DNA of 64,000 nt from Abditibacterium sp. (GCA_030448265.1 JAUJNG010000015.1:1-64000); one strand, 5' to 3'; counted from the stretch's first letter, positions 1 to 7,926 are shown. Made by a program: numbers and translations. Notes: generated from the sequence alone by a model not told the origin.

Positions 1-60
1 TTTCTTTTTCCAATTCTCTGTGCCTCTCTGTGTCTTCTCTGTGTCCTCTGTGGCTAATGA
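1..60. repeat. CTCTGTG-rich repeat fragment at the window edge
   Basis: The first 60 bases consist of imperfect repeats of ctctgtg/tctgtgtc ending in ctgtggctaat. The same wording occurs in the right arm of the inverted repeat at 28412-28497 (tgtgtcttttgtggcc), so this is probably one arm of a similar element whose other arm lies outside the window. It lies just beyond the stop of the UBact gene. Confidence 0.35.
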
Positions 61-252
61 TTATTGACCGCTACGCTGGCGGTAGCGTTTGGCCTGTTCG
101 GGATCGACGCGCTTCATGCGGTCGAGGATGTTTTTGGAATCGGGGCGCTTGACCGAAGGCTTGCTCGGCCCGCTTTCGTCGCCGCCTGGGCGCGGCATCG
201 GGTCGGAGGGCAGTTGACGGCGGCCCGTGTCGTCGGCTTGAATGATCGTCAT
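61..252 (-). CDS. ubact: UBact-type prokaryotic ubiquitin-like protein
   Basis: This 63-residue protein is hydrophilic and predicted to be disordered, with no hydrophobic core. It matches the UBact family: a DPMPRPGGDE-like segment (residues 17-26), a KPSVKRPD linker (31-38), then the conserved C-terminal block LDRMKRVDPEQAKRYRQRSGQ-type (43-63). Known UBact proteins end in Gly-Gln or Gly-Glu; by analogy with Pup, a Dop-like enzyme would deamidate the Gln and a PafA-like ligase would attach it to lysines of proteasome substrates. The ATG is preceded by an aaggag Shine-Dalgarno sequence about 7 nt upstream. The partner genes (Dop/PafA-like, proteasome subunits, ATPase) are not visible here and would be expected downstream on the minus strand, left of position 1. 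Family identification is strong; function is by analogy. Confidence 0.88.
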   Translation of the reverse strand: MTIIQADDTGRRQLPSDPMPRPGGDESGPSKPSVKRPDSKNILDRMKRVDPEQAKRYRQRSGQ

Positions 253-379
253 ATGAGGGACTCCTTGGTTTGAAAACTCGAATAATCGCGCCCTGGGGAA
301 CGATACGCCTTTCAGACGCGACGCTCCGGACGCGGTTGCTTGTCACGCAGGGCAAATTTGGGGCGAAACCTGCACGCTT

Positions 380-658
380 TCAAACTCGCTTTACAAACCC
401 GACCCGCTCAGCGAAAGCGATGAACTCCTTTGCGGTCGAAGGCACCGGCTCGCTGGCCTTGAACTTGTGGTTGTAGCTTTCGACGATTTTCTGGCGAATC
501 GCTTGATCGCTCATGGTTTTCATCGCCATTTTGACGAAAAACGGCGCTCGTGAGGCCGCTTCCTCGCGAAACTTGCGGAAGAGATCGTCTTCCGAAGCGC
601 CTTCGAGGACTTCGTCGATGTGAATGGGAGCCTGATTGATGGTGACGCGAATTTTCAT
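380..658 (-). CDS. Hypothetical small cytoplasmic protein (92 aa)
   Basis: I do not recognise this protein. It begins MKIRVTINQ, has no signal peptide or membrane segment, and is a mixed acidic/basic protein with a probable helical centre (DDLFRKFREEAASRAPFF, about residues 24-41) and a C-terminal helix (AKEFIAFAERVGF). An upstream start at 688 exists in frame, but the ATG at 658 gives the more natural N-terminus. It lies between a tiny membrane protein and the UBact gene on the same strand, so it may share their transcript; whether it belongs to the UBact system is unknown. Confidence 0.6.
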   Translation of the reverse strand: MKIRVTINQAPIHIDEVLEGASEDDLFRKFREEAASRAPFFVKMAMKTMSDQAIRQKIVESYNHKFKASEPVPSTAKEFIAFAERVGFVKRV

Positions 659-662
659 GGCA

Positions 663-779
663 TTAAAACAGGGCCTTGGCCAGCACAAGCGTTGCCGTCA
701 CGCCCAGCACCAAAATCAGCGCCAGAAGCGGAACGAGACAGCCGCACGGCAAAATGATACAACCGAATTTCGTCTTCAT
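663..779 (-). CDS. Small single-pass membrane protein (38 aa)
   Basis: Starting at the ATG at 779 the product is 38 residues: a short basic N-terminus (MKTKFGC), two further cysteines in LPCGCLV, and one long hydrophobic segment (about residues 8-34) ending AKALF. It lies 4 nt upstream of the next gene on the same strand (start 658), which supports it being a real, translated frame. No function can be assigned. A longer frame to 887 exists, but its N-terminal part has no protein-like character. Confidence 0.5.
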   Translation of the reverse strand: MKTKFGCIILPCGCLVPLLALILVLGVTATLVLAKALF

Positions 780-901
780 GTTGCGCCGCTCATGCAGTTT
801 GATGGCCACGAGACCGGCAAGGGCCGCAATAAATCGCTGAGGGCGAAATGCGTGGCGCCTAAATTGCCGTTGACCCGCGCCGCTCACGGAGCCAAAACAA
901 C

Positions 902-1777
902 ATGAAACAACGTCAATTAGGGCCGAATGGCCCCCTGGTGGGAGCGATTGGACTGGGCGGAATGCCGCTTTCGGTGAAAGCCGACCGGCCCAGCGAGGCC
1001 GATGCGGTGCGGCTTTTGACGCGCGCCGCCGAACTGGGCATGACCCTGTGGGACACGGCGAATGCCTATTGCCTCAATGACAGCGAAACCGGTCACAACG
1101 AGCGGCTTTTCGCCGCCGCTTTTCACGCTTTGCCCCCTGATTTGAAATCGAAGGTGGTTCTGGCGACCAAAGGAGGCCACATCCGGCCCGAAGGCAAGTG
1201 GGTAACCGACGGCAGGCCGGAGCATCTGCGCGCGGCGCTCGATGCGAGTTTGAAGGCGCTCAACCTGGAAACGATTCCGCTGTATCAGTTCCACCGGCCC
1301 GATCCCAACGTTCCCTTTGGCGATTCGGTGGGTGTGCTGCGCGAAGCGCTCGACGCCGGAAAGATCCAGTTCGCGGGGCTGAGCAACGTCAGCGTGGCGC
1401 AAATCGACGAGGCGCTGCAAATCGTGCCGGTTGTCAGCGTGCAAAACCAGTTCAGCCCGACGCATCGGGCGCCCGAAAACGACGGCGTTCTGGAGCATTG
1501 CCGCAAGCTGGGCCTGGCGTTTTTGCCGTGGAGTCCGCTCGGCGGCATGGGCGGCGCCAAAGGCATCGGCGCTAAGGGCGCCCTGACCCAGATCGCGGAG
1601 GAGTTGGCCATCAGCCCGCAGCGCGTGGTTTTGGCCTGGCATCTCGCCAAATACGAGCGCTCGCTGCCGATTCCTGGCGCCAGCCGTCTCGAAAGCGTGG
1701 AAGATAGCGCCCAAGGCAGCGACATCGAGCTTTCCGGCGAACAGGTCGCGCGTTTGGATGCTTCATTTGCGGAGTAG
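902..1777 (+). CDS. Aldo/keto reductase
   Basis: NAD(P)H-dependent oxidoreductase of the AKR superfamily, predicted (beta/alpha)8 barrel of 291 residues, the usual length for AKR proteins of the Tas/AKR12-13 type. The catalytic tetrad is visible: Asp51 and Tyr56 (WDTANAY), Lys90 (LATKGG) and His131 (YQFHRPD). The C-terminal cofactor-binding part has the expected IPGASRLE segment. The substrate cannot be inferred. It starts with ATG directly after the divergent small genes and appears monocistronic; downstream lies a palindrome-filled gap. Confidence 0.9.
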   Translation: MKQRQLGPNGPLVGAIGLGGMPLSVKADRPSEADAVRLLTRAAELGMTLWDTANAYCLNDSETGHNERLFAAAFHALPPDLKSKVVLATKGGHIRPEGKWVTDGRPEHLRAALDASLKALNLETIPLYQFHRPDPNVPFGDSVGVLREALDAGKIQFAGLSNVSVAQIDEALQIVPVVSVQNQFSPTHRAPENDGVLEHCRKLGLAFLPWSPLGGMGGAKGIGAKGALTQIAEELAISPQRVVLAWHLAKYERSLPIPGASRLESVEDSAQGSDIELSGEQVARLDASFAE

Positions 1778-1808
1778 TTCTCGCCTTCAACGCTGGATGA
1801 TGGCTTGT

Positions 1809-1925
1809 GTTCCAGGAGGCTGAAGCCTCGGCAACCAAACCAAGGCCACCTGCGTGACCTATGGATGAGGTGTAGCCTGCGAAGGCAGGCTTGGTTTGGT
1901 TGCCGAGGCATCAGCCTCCTGGAAC
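1809..1925. repeat. Inverted repeat, 36-bp arms
   Basis: Left arm 1809-1844 and right arm 1890-1925 are reverse complements with one mismatch (gaag versus gatg), separated by a 45-nt loop. In RNA this would be a very stable stem. No T-run follows, so it is not a simple terminator; it sits between convergent genes. Confidence 0.9.
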
Positions 1926-1981
1926 ATCCTCGAACACAAGCTGTCTGGCTGTTCTGCCCTTGGAAAACAAGTCACACATTG

Positions 1982-2042
1982 CACGGCGTGCCGTGTCCGT
2001 TGGAAAGACTTACCGTTCGCCGAGCGGACACGGCACGCCGTG
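1982..2042. repeat. Inverted repeat, 18-bp arms
   Basis: cacggcgtgccgtgtccg at 1982-1999 pairs perfectly with 2025-2042, loop 25 nt. It follows the larger palindrome and could serve as a 3-prime barrier for the converging transcripts. Confidence 0.85.
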
Positions 2043-2109
2043 TCCCTACGAAAAACTCCAATCGGATTGGCTCAAAGGCGACGCGGCGCGCACGGGTGTT
2101 GGACAAACC

Positions 2110-3366
2110 CTACTCGTGGCGAAGCGCAGCGAGGGGATCGAGGCGAGCGGCGCGATGGGCCGGATAAAGGCCGGCCACGATTCCAATCACAAAGGCAAAC
2201 ACCAGAGCCTGCACCGCCAGCATCGGCGTGATGAGGAACAATTGTTCGGGCAAAGGAATGTCACGCTGTCGCGCCATCCAGTGCGCGAATCGGTCGAGGC
2301 CCTGCCCCAAAATCCAGCTCGAAACCACCCCGACAACGCCGCCAAACAGCCCGATGAGGCCGGCTTCGAGCATAAACATCTGGCGAATGTCGCCGCGCGA
2401 GGCGCCCATCGCTTTGAGAGTGCCGATTTCGCGCGTTCGCTCGTAGATGGACATAATCATGGTGTTGGCGATGCCGATGAACGCCACAAAGAGCGCCACG
2501 CTGCTCATCAGGCCCAGCATCGCGGTGATGGCGGCGAAGATGCGATTAGCGACATCCAGAATGGCATCAATCGACTGCACGGTGAGCTTTTCTTTGCGAA
2601 GCCGCGTCACCAGCGCCTTGGCCCCCGTCACGTCGGCGGCGCGCAGCGTCACCGAGTCGTAGCCTTCGTTTTTCAGCAGAGCCGCGTCGTTGAACCACCA
2701 GCTTTTCATCGCCAGGCGGTCGGGAGTCGAAACTTCAACACCCCTGCCGCCTCCTGAAGAAATGCCGGAAATTTTGAGATCGTAACTCTGCCTCTGACCG
2801 CGCGGCGCCAGCAAAACCACCTGAACGGTTTGCCCCAGCAGCGACGCAAACCGGCGCGGGGGAATTTTCAGGGCGCGCACCGTTCCACGACTGAGCACGA
2901 TGTGGCCGCGCCCTGGGGGCAGGTCGAGGCTGCCGAACAGAGCGACCGGCGGCTCGGAAAACGGGCCGCGACGCGGCGTGCTGTTGCTGCCGATGCGAAC
3001 GCGCACGGTCTTGCCGCGCCATTTCACGCCGCTAATCATGCTGGAAGGAATTTCGATTTCGGGACTGACCTGGACGACCTCGGGCCACGCCTTCCAGCGT
3101 TTCACGTCGGCGGGCGTGATGATATTGACCCGTCCGCCTGGATCGAAGGGGTTGAAGCCACCCTCGCCCTCGGGACGCACCGTGACGCGATCCAGACCAA
3201 TTTTCTCGAACTGCTGCTTCACCTGCTGCTGCACGCCCTGGACGAGAGATACCATCGTCACCAGCGTCGTGATGCCCACCACGACTCCAATGGAGGTGAG
3301 AGCGGTTCGCACTTTGCGGCGGCCCAGATTCGACCACGCCAGCGATGTTTTATCCCGCAGTGTCAT
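2110..3366 (-). CDS. ABC transporter permease, MacB/FtsX type
   Basis: Membrane subunit of a MacB/LolCE-like mechanotransmitting ABC exporter. The 418 residues show the standard topology: a basic N-terminus, a first membrane helix near residues 20-42 (SIGVVVGITTLVTMVSL), a large extracytoplasmic MacB-PCD-like domain (about 45-280), then three C-terminal helices (about 285-400) with the family motif YERTREIGTLKAMGAS. The start ATG overlaps the stop of the ATPase gene (ATGA), so the two are translationally coupled. Such pairs export lipoproteins, peptides or antibiotics, or regulate envelope enzymes; the substrate here is unknown, and no adaptor (MacA) is present nearby. Confidence 0.9.
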   Translation of the reverse strand: MTLRDKTSLAWSNLGRRKVRTALTSIGVVVGITTLVTMVSLVQGVQQQVKQQFEKIGLDRVTVRPEGEGGFNPFDPGGRVNIITPADVKRWKAWPEVVQVSPEIEIPSSMISGVKWRGKTVRVRIGSNSTPRRGPFSEPPVALFGSLDLPPGRGHIVLSRGTVRALKIPPRRFASLLGQTVQVVLLAPRGQRQSYDLKISGISSGGGRGVEVSTPDRLAMKSWWFNDAALLKNEGYDSVTLRAADVTGAKALVTRLRKEKLTVQSIDAILDVANRIFAAITAMLGLMSSVALFVAFIGIANTMIMSIYERTREIGTLKAMGASRGDIRQMFMLEAGLIGLFGGVVGVVSSWILGQGLDRFAHWMARQRDIPLPEQLFLITPMLAVQALVFAFVIGIVAGLYPAHRAARLDPLAALRHE

Positions 3367-4085
3367 GATGATTTGAGAGCGTCCCGCGCCCGCTCGCCGC
3401 TTTCGATGCGCTCGATGCGCCCGTCCAGCATATGGATGATGCGGTCGGCGTAGGAGGCCACGCGCGCGTCGTGAGTCACCAGAACCAGTGTGACACCTTG
3501 CGCGGCCACCGCCTGGCGCAATAAATCGAGGATGCCCTGGCCGGTGTTCGAGTCGAGATTACCGGTCGGTTCATCGGCCAAAAGCAGCATCGGCCCGTTG
3601 GCCAGGGCGCGCGCCACCGCCACGCGCTGCATCTCGCCGCCCGAAAGTTCGCTGGGTTTATGATGCGCGCGCGCCGCCAGACCCACCGACTCCAACAGGG
3701 CGAGGGCGCGCGGGCGCCGCTCCCTGGGTTTGACTCCCGCCAAAATGAGCGGCATTTCGACATTTTCGACCGCGCTTCGCATCGCCAGCAGGTTAAACGA
3801 CTGAAACACAAATCCCACCTGCTCGCGCCGGTAACGCACCAGCTGGGCTTCGCCCGCGCCGCCAAGTTCCAAATCGGCGACCTGAATCGTGCCGCTTTCG
3901 GGTCGATCCAGCCCGCCCAGAAGGTTGAGCAGCGTTGACTTGCCCGATCCCGAAGGCCCGACCAGCGCGACGAATTCGCCCCGCCCCACATCCAGGTCAA
4001 CGCCATCTAACGCCACCACCGGTTGTTGACCCACCTGGTAACGCCGAGACAGCGCGCGCGTCCGAATCAGGGCATCGTTTTCCAC
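3363..4085 (-). CDS. ABC transporter ATP-binding protein, LolD/MacB type
   Basis: ATPase subunit partnering the overlapping MacB-like permease. It has Walker A GPSGSGKST, Q-loop FVFQSFNL, the ABC signature LSGGEMQRVAVARAL, Walker B LLLADEPTGNLD and the H-loop VTHD. The start is uncertain: the frame is open to a GTG at 4145, but the GTG at 4085 yields the usual N-terminus (VENDALIRTRALSRRY), about 240 residues, and is preferred. Upstream, between this gene and the divergent DtxR-like regulator, lies a metal-operator-like sequence (4192-4208), so this ABC pair may be co-regulated by metal. Confidence 0.88.
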   Translation of the reverse strand: MENDALIRTRALSRRYQVGQQPVVALDGVDLDVGRGEFVALVGPSGSGKSTLLNLLGGLDRPESGTIQVADLELGGAGEAQLVRYRREQVGFVFQSFNLLAMRSAVENVEMPLILAGVKPRERRPRALALLESVGLAARAHHKPSELSGGEMQRVAVARALANGPMLLLADEPTGNLDSNTGQGILDLLRQAVAAQGVTLVLVTHDARVASYADRIIHMLDGRIERIESGERARDALKSS

Positions 4086-4191
4086 AGCAAAAGATTTTAT
4101 CCATATTGTCGCGAGCAAAGAGCGCGGCACACCCGAACACCCCACTGACGCGTGGCTGCCTGGCTGAATTTCGCTTATGATGATTCAAATG

Positions 4192-4208
4192 TTAGACTTA
4201 GCTAAAAT
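4192..4208. promoter_or_regulatory. Putative DtxR/MntR-type operator
   Basis: The sequence ttagacttagctaaaat resembles the second site at 4936-4951; both share TTAG-x-CTTAGCTAAA. It lies 31 bases before the ATG of the DtxR-family regulator and within the divergent region shared with the ABC ATPase gene, which suggests autoregulation. The inference rests on two similar sites next to metal-related genes; no binding data. Confidence 0.55.
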
Positions 4209-4238
4209 TCCTCTCCGCGTAATGCTAAAAATTTCTTT

Positions 4239-4901
4239 ATGACACTCAGCGAAGCGAACCAAGATTATCTTAAAGCGATCTACAAACTGCGCGCGCACGG
4301 CACGGTCACAACTCAGGCGCTCGCCGAGCGCCTCAAGGTCGCGCCACCATCGGCGACGGCGATGATTAAAAAGCTCGCCGCGCTCCAACTGGTGACGCAC
4401 ACGCCTTACTACGGCGTGCAGCTCACGCCGACGGGCGAAAAGATCGCGCTCGAAATCATTCGCCATCATCGTCTGGTCGAAACCTACCTGACCGAAGTGC
4501 TGGGATTGGGCTGGGATCAAGCCCACATCGAGGCGGAGCGCTGGGAACACATTCTGAGCGAAGAAGTCGAGGCGCGCATGGACGCCGCGCTCGGCAGCCC
4601 CACGCGCGACCCGCACGGCGCGGCGATTCCCACTTTAGATGGTGAAATTGCCGTCGATAGTTGGACGCGGCTTTCCGATGCCTCTGGCGGCGAAAACCTC
4701 ATCGTGCGCCGCGTGAGCGACGAAGACACCGAACTTCTGGGGCATCTGCGCGAAATCGGGCTGGTTCCTGGCGCCCGCGTCGCGGTGCGGCGCGCGGTCG
4801 GCGCCGAAGGCACTTTACATCTCGAAATCGAAGGAACAGCGCAGGTGTTTGGAATCGCTCCAGCGCGCTTCGTTTATGTCGAAACCCTCAGCGACCCTTG
4901 A
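4239..4901 (+). CDS. DtxR/MntR-family metal-dependent transcriptional regulator
   Basis: 220-residue repressor. Residues 1-65 form the winged helix (LSEANQDYLKAIYKL, then LKVAPPSATAMIKKL as recognition helix), followed by the metal-binding and dimerisation domain (HHRLVETYL, WEHILSEEVEARMDAAL, DPHGAAIP) and a C-terminal FeoA/SH3-like domain (about 145-218, LREIGLVPGARVAVRR). Length and domain order match IdeR/DtxR-type three-domain regulators; it would bind Fe(II) or Mn(II) and repress metal-uptake genes. It lies between two operator-like palindromes and upstream of a metal-transport operon, which points to manganese or iron control. The choice between Mn and Fe is not resolved from the sequence. 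Confidence 0.92.
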   Translation: MTLSEANQDYLKAIYKLRAHGTVTTQALAERLKVAPPSATAMIKKLAALQLVTHTPYYGVQLTPTGEKIALEIIRHHRLVETYLTEVLGLGWDQAHIEAERWEHILSEEVEARMDAALGSPTRDPHGAAIPTLDGEIAVDSWTRLSDASGGENLIVRRVSDEDTELLGHLREIGLVPGARVAVRRAVGAEGTLHLEIEGTAQVFGIAPARFVYVETLSDP

Positions 4902-4927
4902 CACTGAGGCCAAATGAGATTAGGCTT

Positions 4928-4965
4928 CCTCTAAGTTTAGCCTTAGCTAAAAATAAATTTAGAGG
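4928..4965. promoter_or_regulatory. Putative metal-regulator operator inside a nested palindrome
   Basis: Inner palindrome TTTAGC-ctta-GCTAAA at 4936-4951 is flanked by outer arms cctctaa (4928-4934) and ttagagg (4959-4965), giving a two-level dyad just upstream of the ATG at 4972. The right outer arm also supplies an agagga Shine-Dalgarno sequence. The inner core matches the site at 4192-4208. Likely bound by the DtxR-like protein; the outer dyad could also sequester the ribosome-binding site in mRNA. Confidence 0.6.
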
Positions 4966-4971
4966 ATTAAA

Positions 4972-5742
4972 ATGAGAAATTATGTGAGCCTGACGTTGCT
5001 CATCGGATTGAGTTGCGGAGCGAGTGGCGCGGCCTGGGCGCAAGAAAAAGAAAGCGAGCCGCTCATCACCGACCGGCCCGATTTCACCGAAAGTCCGCAA
5101 ACCGTGCCGAGGGGACAGGTGCAGGTCGAAGGCGGCGTCACCGTCGAGCGAAGCGGCGATGAGCGGCAAAGGACGTTCGGCGAAACCCTGGTGCGCGTCG
5201 CAGCGGGGCGGGGGGCGGAAGTGCGGATCGGCGTGCCGTCCTATATAACGGCGCGCGATGGCGGACGCACATCGGGGCTGGACGATGCGTTTTTGGGCGC
5301 GAAGTTCGTTTTGTCGTCGCACCCGAAGCGGCCCCTGGCGCTGCTTGTCGGCACCACGCTTCCCACCGGCTCGCGCCGCGTCGCCGAGCGCCGTTATCAG
5401 CCCGAAGCGGTGTTATCCACCGCGTTCGATCTGTCCGAGAAAGTGGGGCTGGGCATCAACCTGGGAGCGGCGCGGCCCACGGAAGAGGGCGCGCGCTTCA
5501 CCCAGTTTTTCGGCAGCGCCGCGCTGGGCTTTGAATTGACAGACAAACTGGGCGCGTTCGCCGAAGTTTTCGCGTTCAACCGCTCCAGTCCCGACGGGCG
5601 CGGCCAGAGATACGTCGATGGCGGGTTCACCTATGGCCTGACTCCCGACTTGCAACTCGACGCGCGCGTGGGCTTTGGTTTGGGCAATCGCGTGGGCGGG
5701 CCGGATTATTTTTATGGCCTCGGCGCCGCGCAACGGTTTTAG
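4972..5742 (+). CDS. Outer-membrane beta-barrel protein, phenol-MetA-degradation/transporter type
   Basis: 256-residue exported protein. The signal peptide (residues 1-24) ends GAAWAQ/E. The mature part starts with LITDRPDFTESPQTVPRGQVQVEGG, a hallmark of the Phenol_MetA_deg-like (PF13557) outer-membrane family, and continues as alternating beta strands ending in a terminal Phe (LGAAQRF) as expected of a BAM-assembled barrel. It follows a strong Shine-Dalgarno and a metal-operator-like palindrome and precedes the TroA-like gene, so a role in passage of metal (or a metallophore) across the outer membrane is an attractive inference, not shown. Confidence 0.75.
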   Translation: MRNYVSLTLLIGLSCGASGAAWAQEKESEPLITDRPDFTESPQTVPRGQVQVEGGVTVERSGDERQRTFGETLVRVAAGRGAEVRIGVPSYITARDGGRTSGLDDAFLGAKFVLSSHPKRPLALLVGTTLPTGSRRVAERRYQPEAVLSTAFDLSEKVGLGINLGAARPTEEGARFTQFFGSAALGFELTDKLGAFAEVFAFNRSSPDGRGQRYVDGGFTYGLTPDLQLDARVGFGLGNRVGGPDYFYGLGAAQRF

Positions 5743-5764
5743 AGCCTATTCAAACAGGCAAAAG

Positions 5765-5830
5765 AGGCGGGACTTACGTCCTCTTCCAATCGGGGCAGTC
5801 GGGGATTGGAAGAGGACGTAAGTCCCGCCT
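5765..5830. repeat. Inverted repeat, 27-bp arms
   Basis: Arms 5765-5791 and 5804-5830 are perfectly complementary (aggcgggacttacgtcctct...), loop 12 nt. The inner motif cctcttccaatc recurs in the palindrome at 59401-59455, so both belong to one repeat family. It lies just after the stop of the outer-membrane barrel gene. Confidence 0.92.
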
Positions 5831-5922
5831 TCTAAGCTGGGAGCGCGAGCATTCTTGCTCGCTATTTTTGGTGCGAGCAGGCTCAACCTCTGGATAGCTC
5901 TCTGGATAGTGGAGATTCTCGA

Positions 5923-6867
5923 ATGCAATTTTTTAAAATTCTAACGCCCGCGCTGTTTCTGGCGCTTTTTGTGGGCGGCTGTAAAGTGCAGAGCGAAGGT
6001 GAAGCGGCGGGCCGCACCTACACGGGGAACAAGCCGATAGAAATTGTCACGACGGTGGGCATGGTCGCCGACATCGTGCAAAACGTGGGCGGCGAGCGCG
6101 TCAAAACGACGGCGCTGATGGGTGCGGGCGTCGATCCACATCTTTATAAGGCCACGCCTGGCGACATCGACAAACTTTCGAACGCCGATATGGTGTTTTA
6201 TAGCGGTTTGCATCTCGAAGGCAAAATGGCCGACATTCTGGAAAAGATGAACGGCCAAAAACCCAGCGTCGCCGTCGCAGAGGGCATCCCCGAAGACCAG
6301 CTTTTGCGCTCCGACAGCACCACGCAGTATCACGACCCGCACCTGTGGTTCGATGTCAAAAAATGGATGGCGGCGACCGAAACCGCGCGCGATGCCCTGG
6401 TCAAATTCGACCCGCCCAACGCCGAATTATATCGCTCAAACACGACCGCCTATCTCGAAAAACTGCGCCAGTTGGACGCTTACGCCAAGGCCGAACTCGC
6501 CAAAGTGCCCAAAGAACGCCGCGTTCTGGTGACGGCGCACGACGCTTTCAATTATTTTGGCAAGGCCTACGGAATCGAAGTGATGGGTTTGCAGGGGCTT
6601 TCGACGGCTTCGGAAGTCTCGCTGCGCGATGTGCAGCGCATCGTGGACGTGCTGTCGAAGCGCAAAATCAAGGCGGTTTTCGTGGAGTCGAGCGTGCCCA
6701 AACGTTCGATTGAAGCCGTGGTGCAGGGCAGTCGCGCCAAGGGCCACAACGTTCGCATCGGCGGCGAACTCTTTTCCGACGCCATGGGGCGCGCCGGAAC
6801 GCCCGAAGGCACCTACATCGGCATGGTGCGCCACAACGTCGATACCATCGTCAAGGCTCTCAAATGA
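5923..6867 (+). CDS. Metal ABC transporter substrate-binding lipoprotein (TroA/ZnuA/MntC family)
   Basis: 314 residues. The lipobox LFVGGC places the lipidated Cys near residue 20. Cluster 9 (A-1) binding protein: ETTVGM-like start of the N-lobe ([17 protein letters not shown]), metal ligands expected from His in [11 protein letters not shown], His in [11 protein letters not shown], Glu in [10 protein letters not shown] and Asp in ELFSDAMG; the [20 protein letters not shown] linker-helix motif is typical. There is no His-rich loop as in many ZnuA proteins, which favours Mn/Fe (TroA-like) over Zn. Preceded by a tggag Shine-Dalgarno. Downstream come the ATPase and two permeases. Confidence 0.93.
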   Translation: MQFFKILTPALFLALFVGGCKVQSEGEAAGRTYTGNKPIEIVTTVGMVADIVQNVGGERVKTTALMGAGVDPHLYKATPGDIDKLSNADMVFYSGLHLEGKMADILEKMNGQKPSVAVAEGIPEDQLLRSDSTTQYHDPHLWFDVKKWMAATETARDALVKFDPPNAELYRSNTTAYLEKLRQLDAYAKAELAKVPKERRVLVTAHDAFNYFGKAYGIEVMGLQGLSTASEVSLRDVQRIVDVLSKRKIKAVFVESSVPKRSIEAVVQGSRAKGHNVRIGGELFSDAMGRAGTPEGTYIGMVRHNVDTIVKALK

Positions 6868-6872
6868 ATAAA

Positions 6873-6980
6873 AGCGACATGAAGTCGCAGCCAACGAAAT
6901 TGTCGGCCTTCGCCGACAGCGTAACCGTTAATTTTGTCGGCGAAGGCCGACAATTTCGTTGGCTGCGACTTCATGTCGCT
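6873..6980. repeat. Inverted repeat, 46-bp perfect arms, between troA-like and ATPase genes
   Basis: Arms 6873-6918 and 6935-6980 are fully complementary, loop 16 nt; each arm itself contains smaller palindromes (gcgacatgaagtcgc, tgtcggccttcgccgaca). It begins six bases after the troA-like stop and ends 18 bases before the ATPase start codon, so it may lower expression of the downstream genes or protect the upstream mRNA. Confidence 0.95.
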
Positions 6981-6998
6981 CAAACGCTACTCAATCCA

Positions 6999-7803
6999 AT
7001 GACCCCCAACTCTCCCCCGCCCGCCCTCGAAGTTCACGATCTCACCGTCGCTTACCAGCGCCGTCCGGTTTTGTGGGATGTCGATTTCGCGCTTCCCGCT
7101 GGCAATCTGGTGGCGATTGTCGGCCCCAACGGTGCCGGAAAAAGCACGCTTCTCAAAGCCGTCATGGGGTTGCTTCCCGCCGCGTCGGGTTGGGCCAAAA
7201 TTCACGGCGAACCGGTAGAAAAGCAGCGTCGCCTCATCGGTTATGTGCCGCAGCGCGAAAGCGTGGACTGGGATTTTCCCACCGACGCGCTCGATGTGGT
7301 CATGATGGGCACCTATGGCCGTCTGGGCTGGGGGCGCCGCCCTGGCGCGGCGCAGCGCGAACTGGCGCTCAAATGTCTCGATCAAGTCGGTATGGAGTCC
7401 CTTCGCCAACCGCCAGATTTCGCAGCTTTCGGGCGGTCAGCAGCAGCGCGTTTTTCTGGCGCGCGCCCTGGTGCAGCAGGCGCAAATCTATTTCATGGAC
7501 GAACCCTTCGCCGGAGTCGATGCCGCAACCGAAACCGCGATTGTCGAACTTTTGCGCGAACTCAAAGCGCAGGGCAAAACCGTGATCGTGGTGCATCACG
7601 ACCTCGAAACCGTGAAAGAGTATTTCGACTGGGTGGTGATGCTTAATATGCGCGTCATCGCGCACGGGCCGGCGGGGGAAACTTTCACCTCCACCAATCT
7701 GCAAAAAGCCTACGGCGGGCGCTTGACGCTGCTTTCGGCGGTCGCCGACGAAATCATGAGCGATGGCGGACGCCGCGCGCAGTTTGAAAGGGCGAAGAAA
7801 TGA
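6999..7803 (+). pseudogene. Metal ABC transporter ATP-binding protein (TroB/MntA-like), frameshifted
   Basis: ATPase of the Mn/Zn/Fe ABC importer. The first frame carries Walker [10 protein letters not shown] and the Q-loop region [13 protein letters not shown] up to DQVGMES; at about 7399-7401 (tccc) the reading moves by one base, and the second frame continues [23 protein letters not shown] (signature), [12 protein letters not shown] (Walker B) and VHHDLETV to a stop at 7803. Removing one C restores a continuous protein of about 267 residues. The start is the ATG at 6999; the longer frame from 6864 runs through the palindrome. Either a real inactivating insertion or an assembly error; similar breaks affect both permeases. 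Confidence 0.85.
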
Positions 7804-7863
7804 GGAGGGATGAGGGAAGTGGGGAGGAGTGCGTGGAACCTGCCCTTTCATCACGCGACAAAT

Positions 7864-7926
7864 CCTCCCTCCTCCCTCCTCCCTCCTCCTCCTCCCTCCT
7901 CCCTCCTCCGTCCTCCTCCTCCTCCC
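7864..7926. repeat. Pyrimidine-rich CTCCTCC microsatellite
   Basis: About nine irregular copies of ctcctccc/tcctcc directly before the permease start codon at 7927, preceded at 7801-7830 by a purine-rich segment (gaggagggatgaggg) that could pair with it. The same repeat occurs at 13244-13274. It replaces a normal Shine-Dalgarno region; on the minus strand it has runs of G that might form unusual structures. Confidence 0.85.

Larger units (their letters stand above)
1778..2109. other. Intergenic region made of two palindromic elements
   Basis: The 332 bases between the convergent aldo/keto reductase and MacB-like genes contain no convincing gene. They are largely occupied by the two inverted repeats at 1809-1925 and 1982-2042. 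The segment around 1968-1985 (acaagtcacacattgc) is found as its reverse complement at 40058-40073, so part of this gap belongs to a dispersed repeat. Confidence 0.7.

Noticed and set aside
917..1714. Long open frame opposite the aldo/keto reductase (265 aa)
   Set aside because: It mirrors the real gene in high-GC DNA, has no protein-like motifs and lies fully antisense to a gene with a complete catalytic tetrad.
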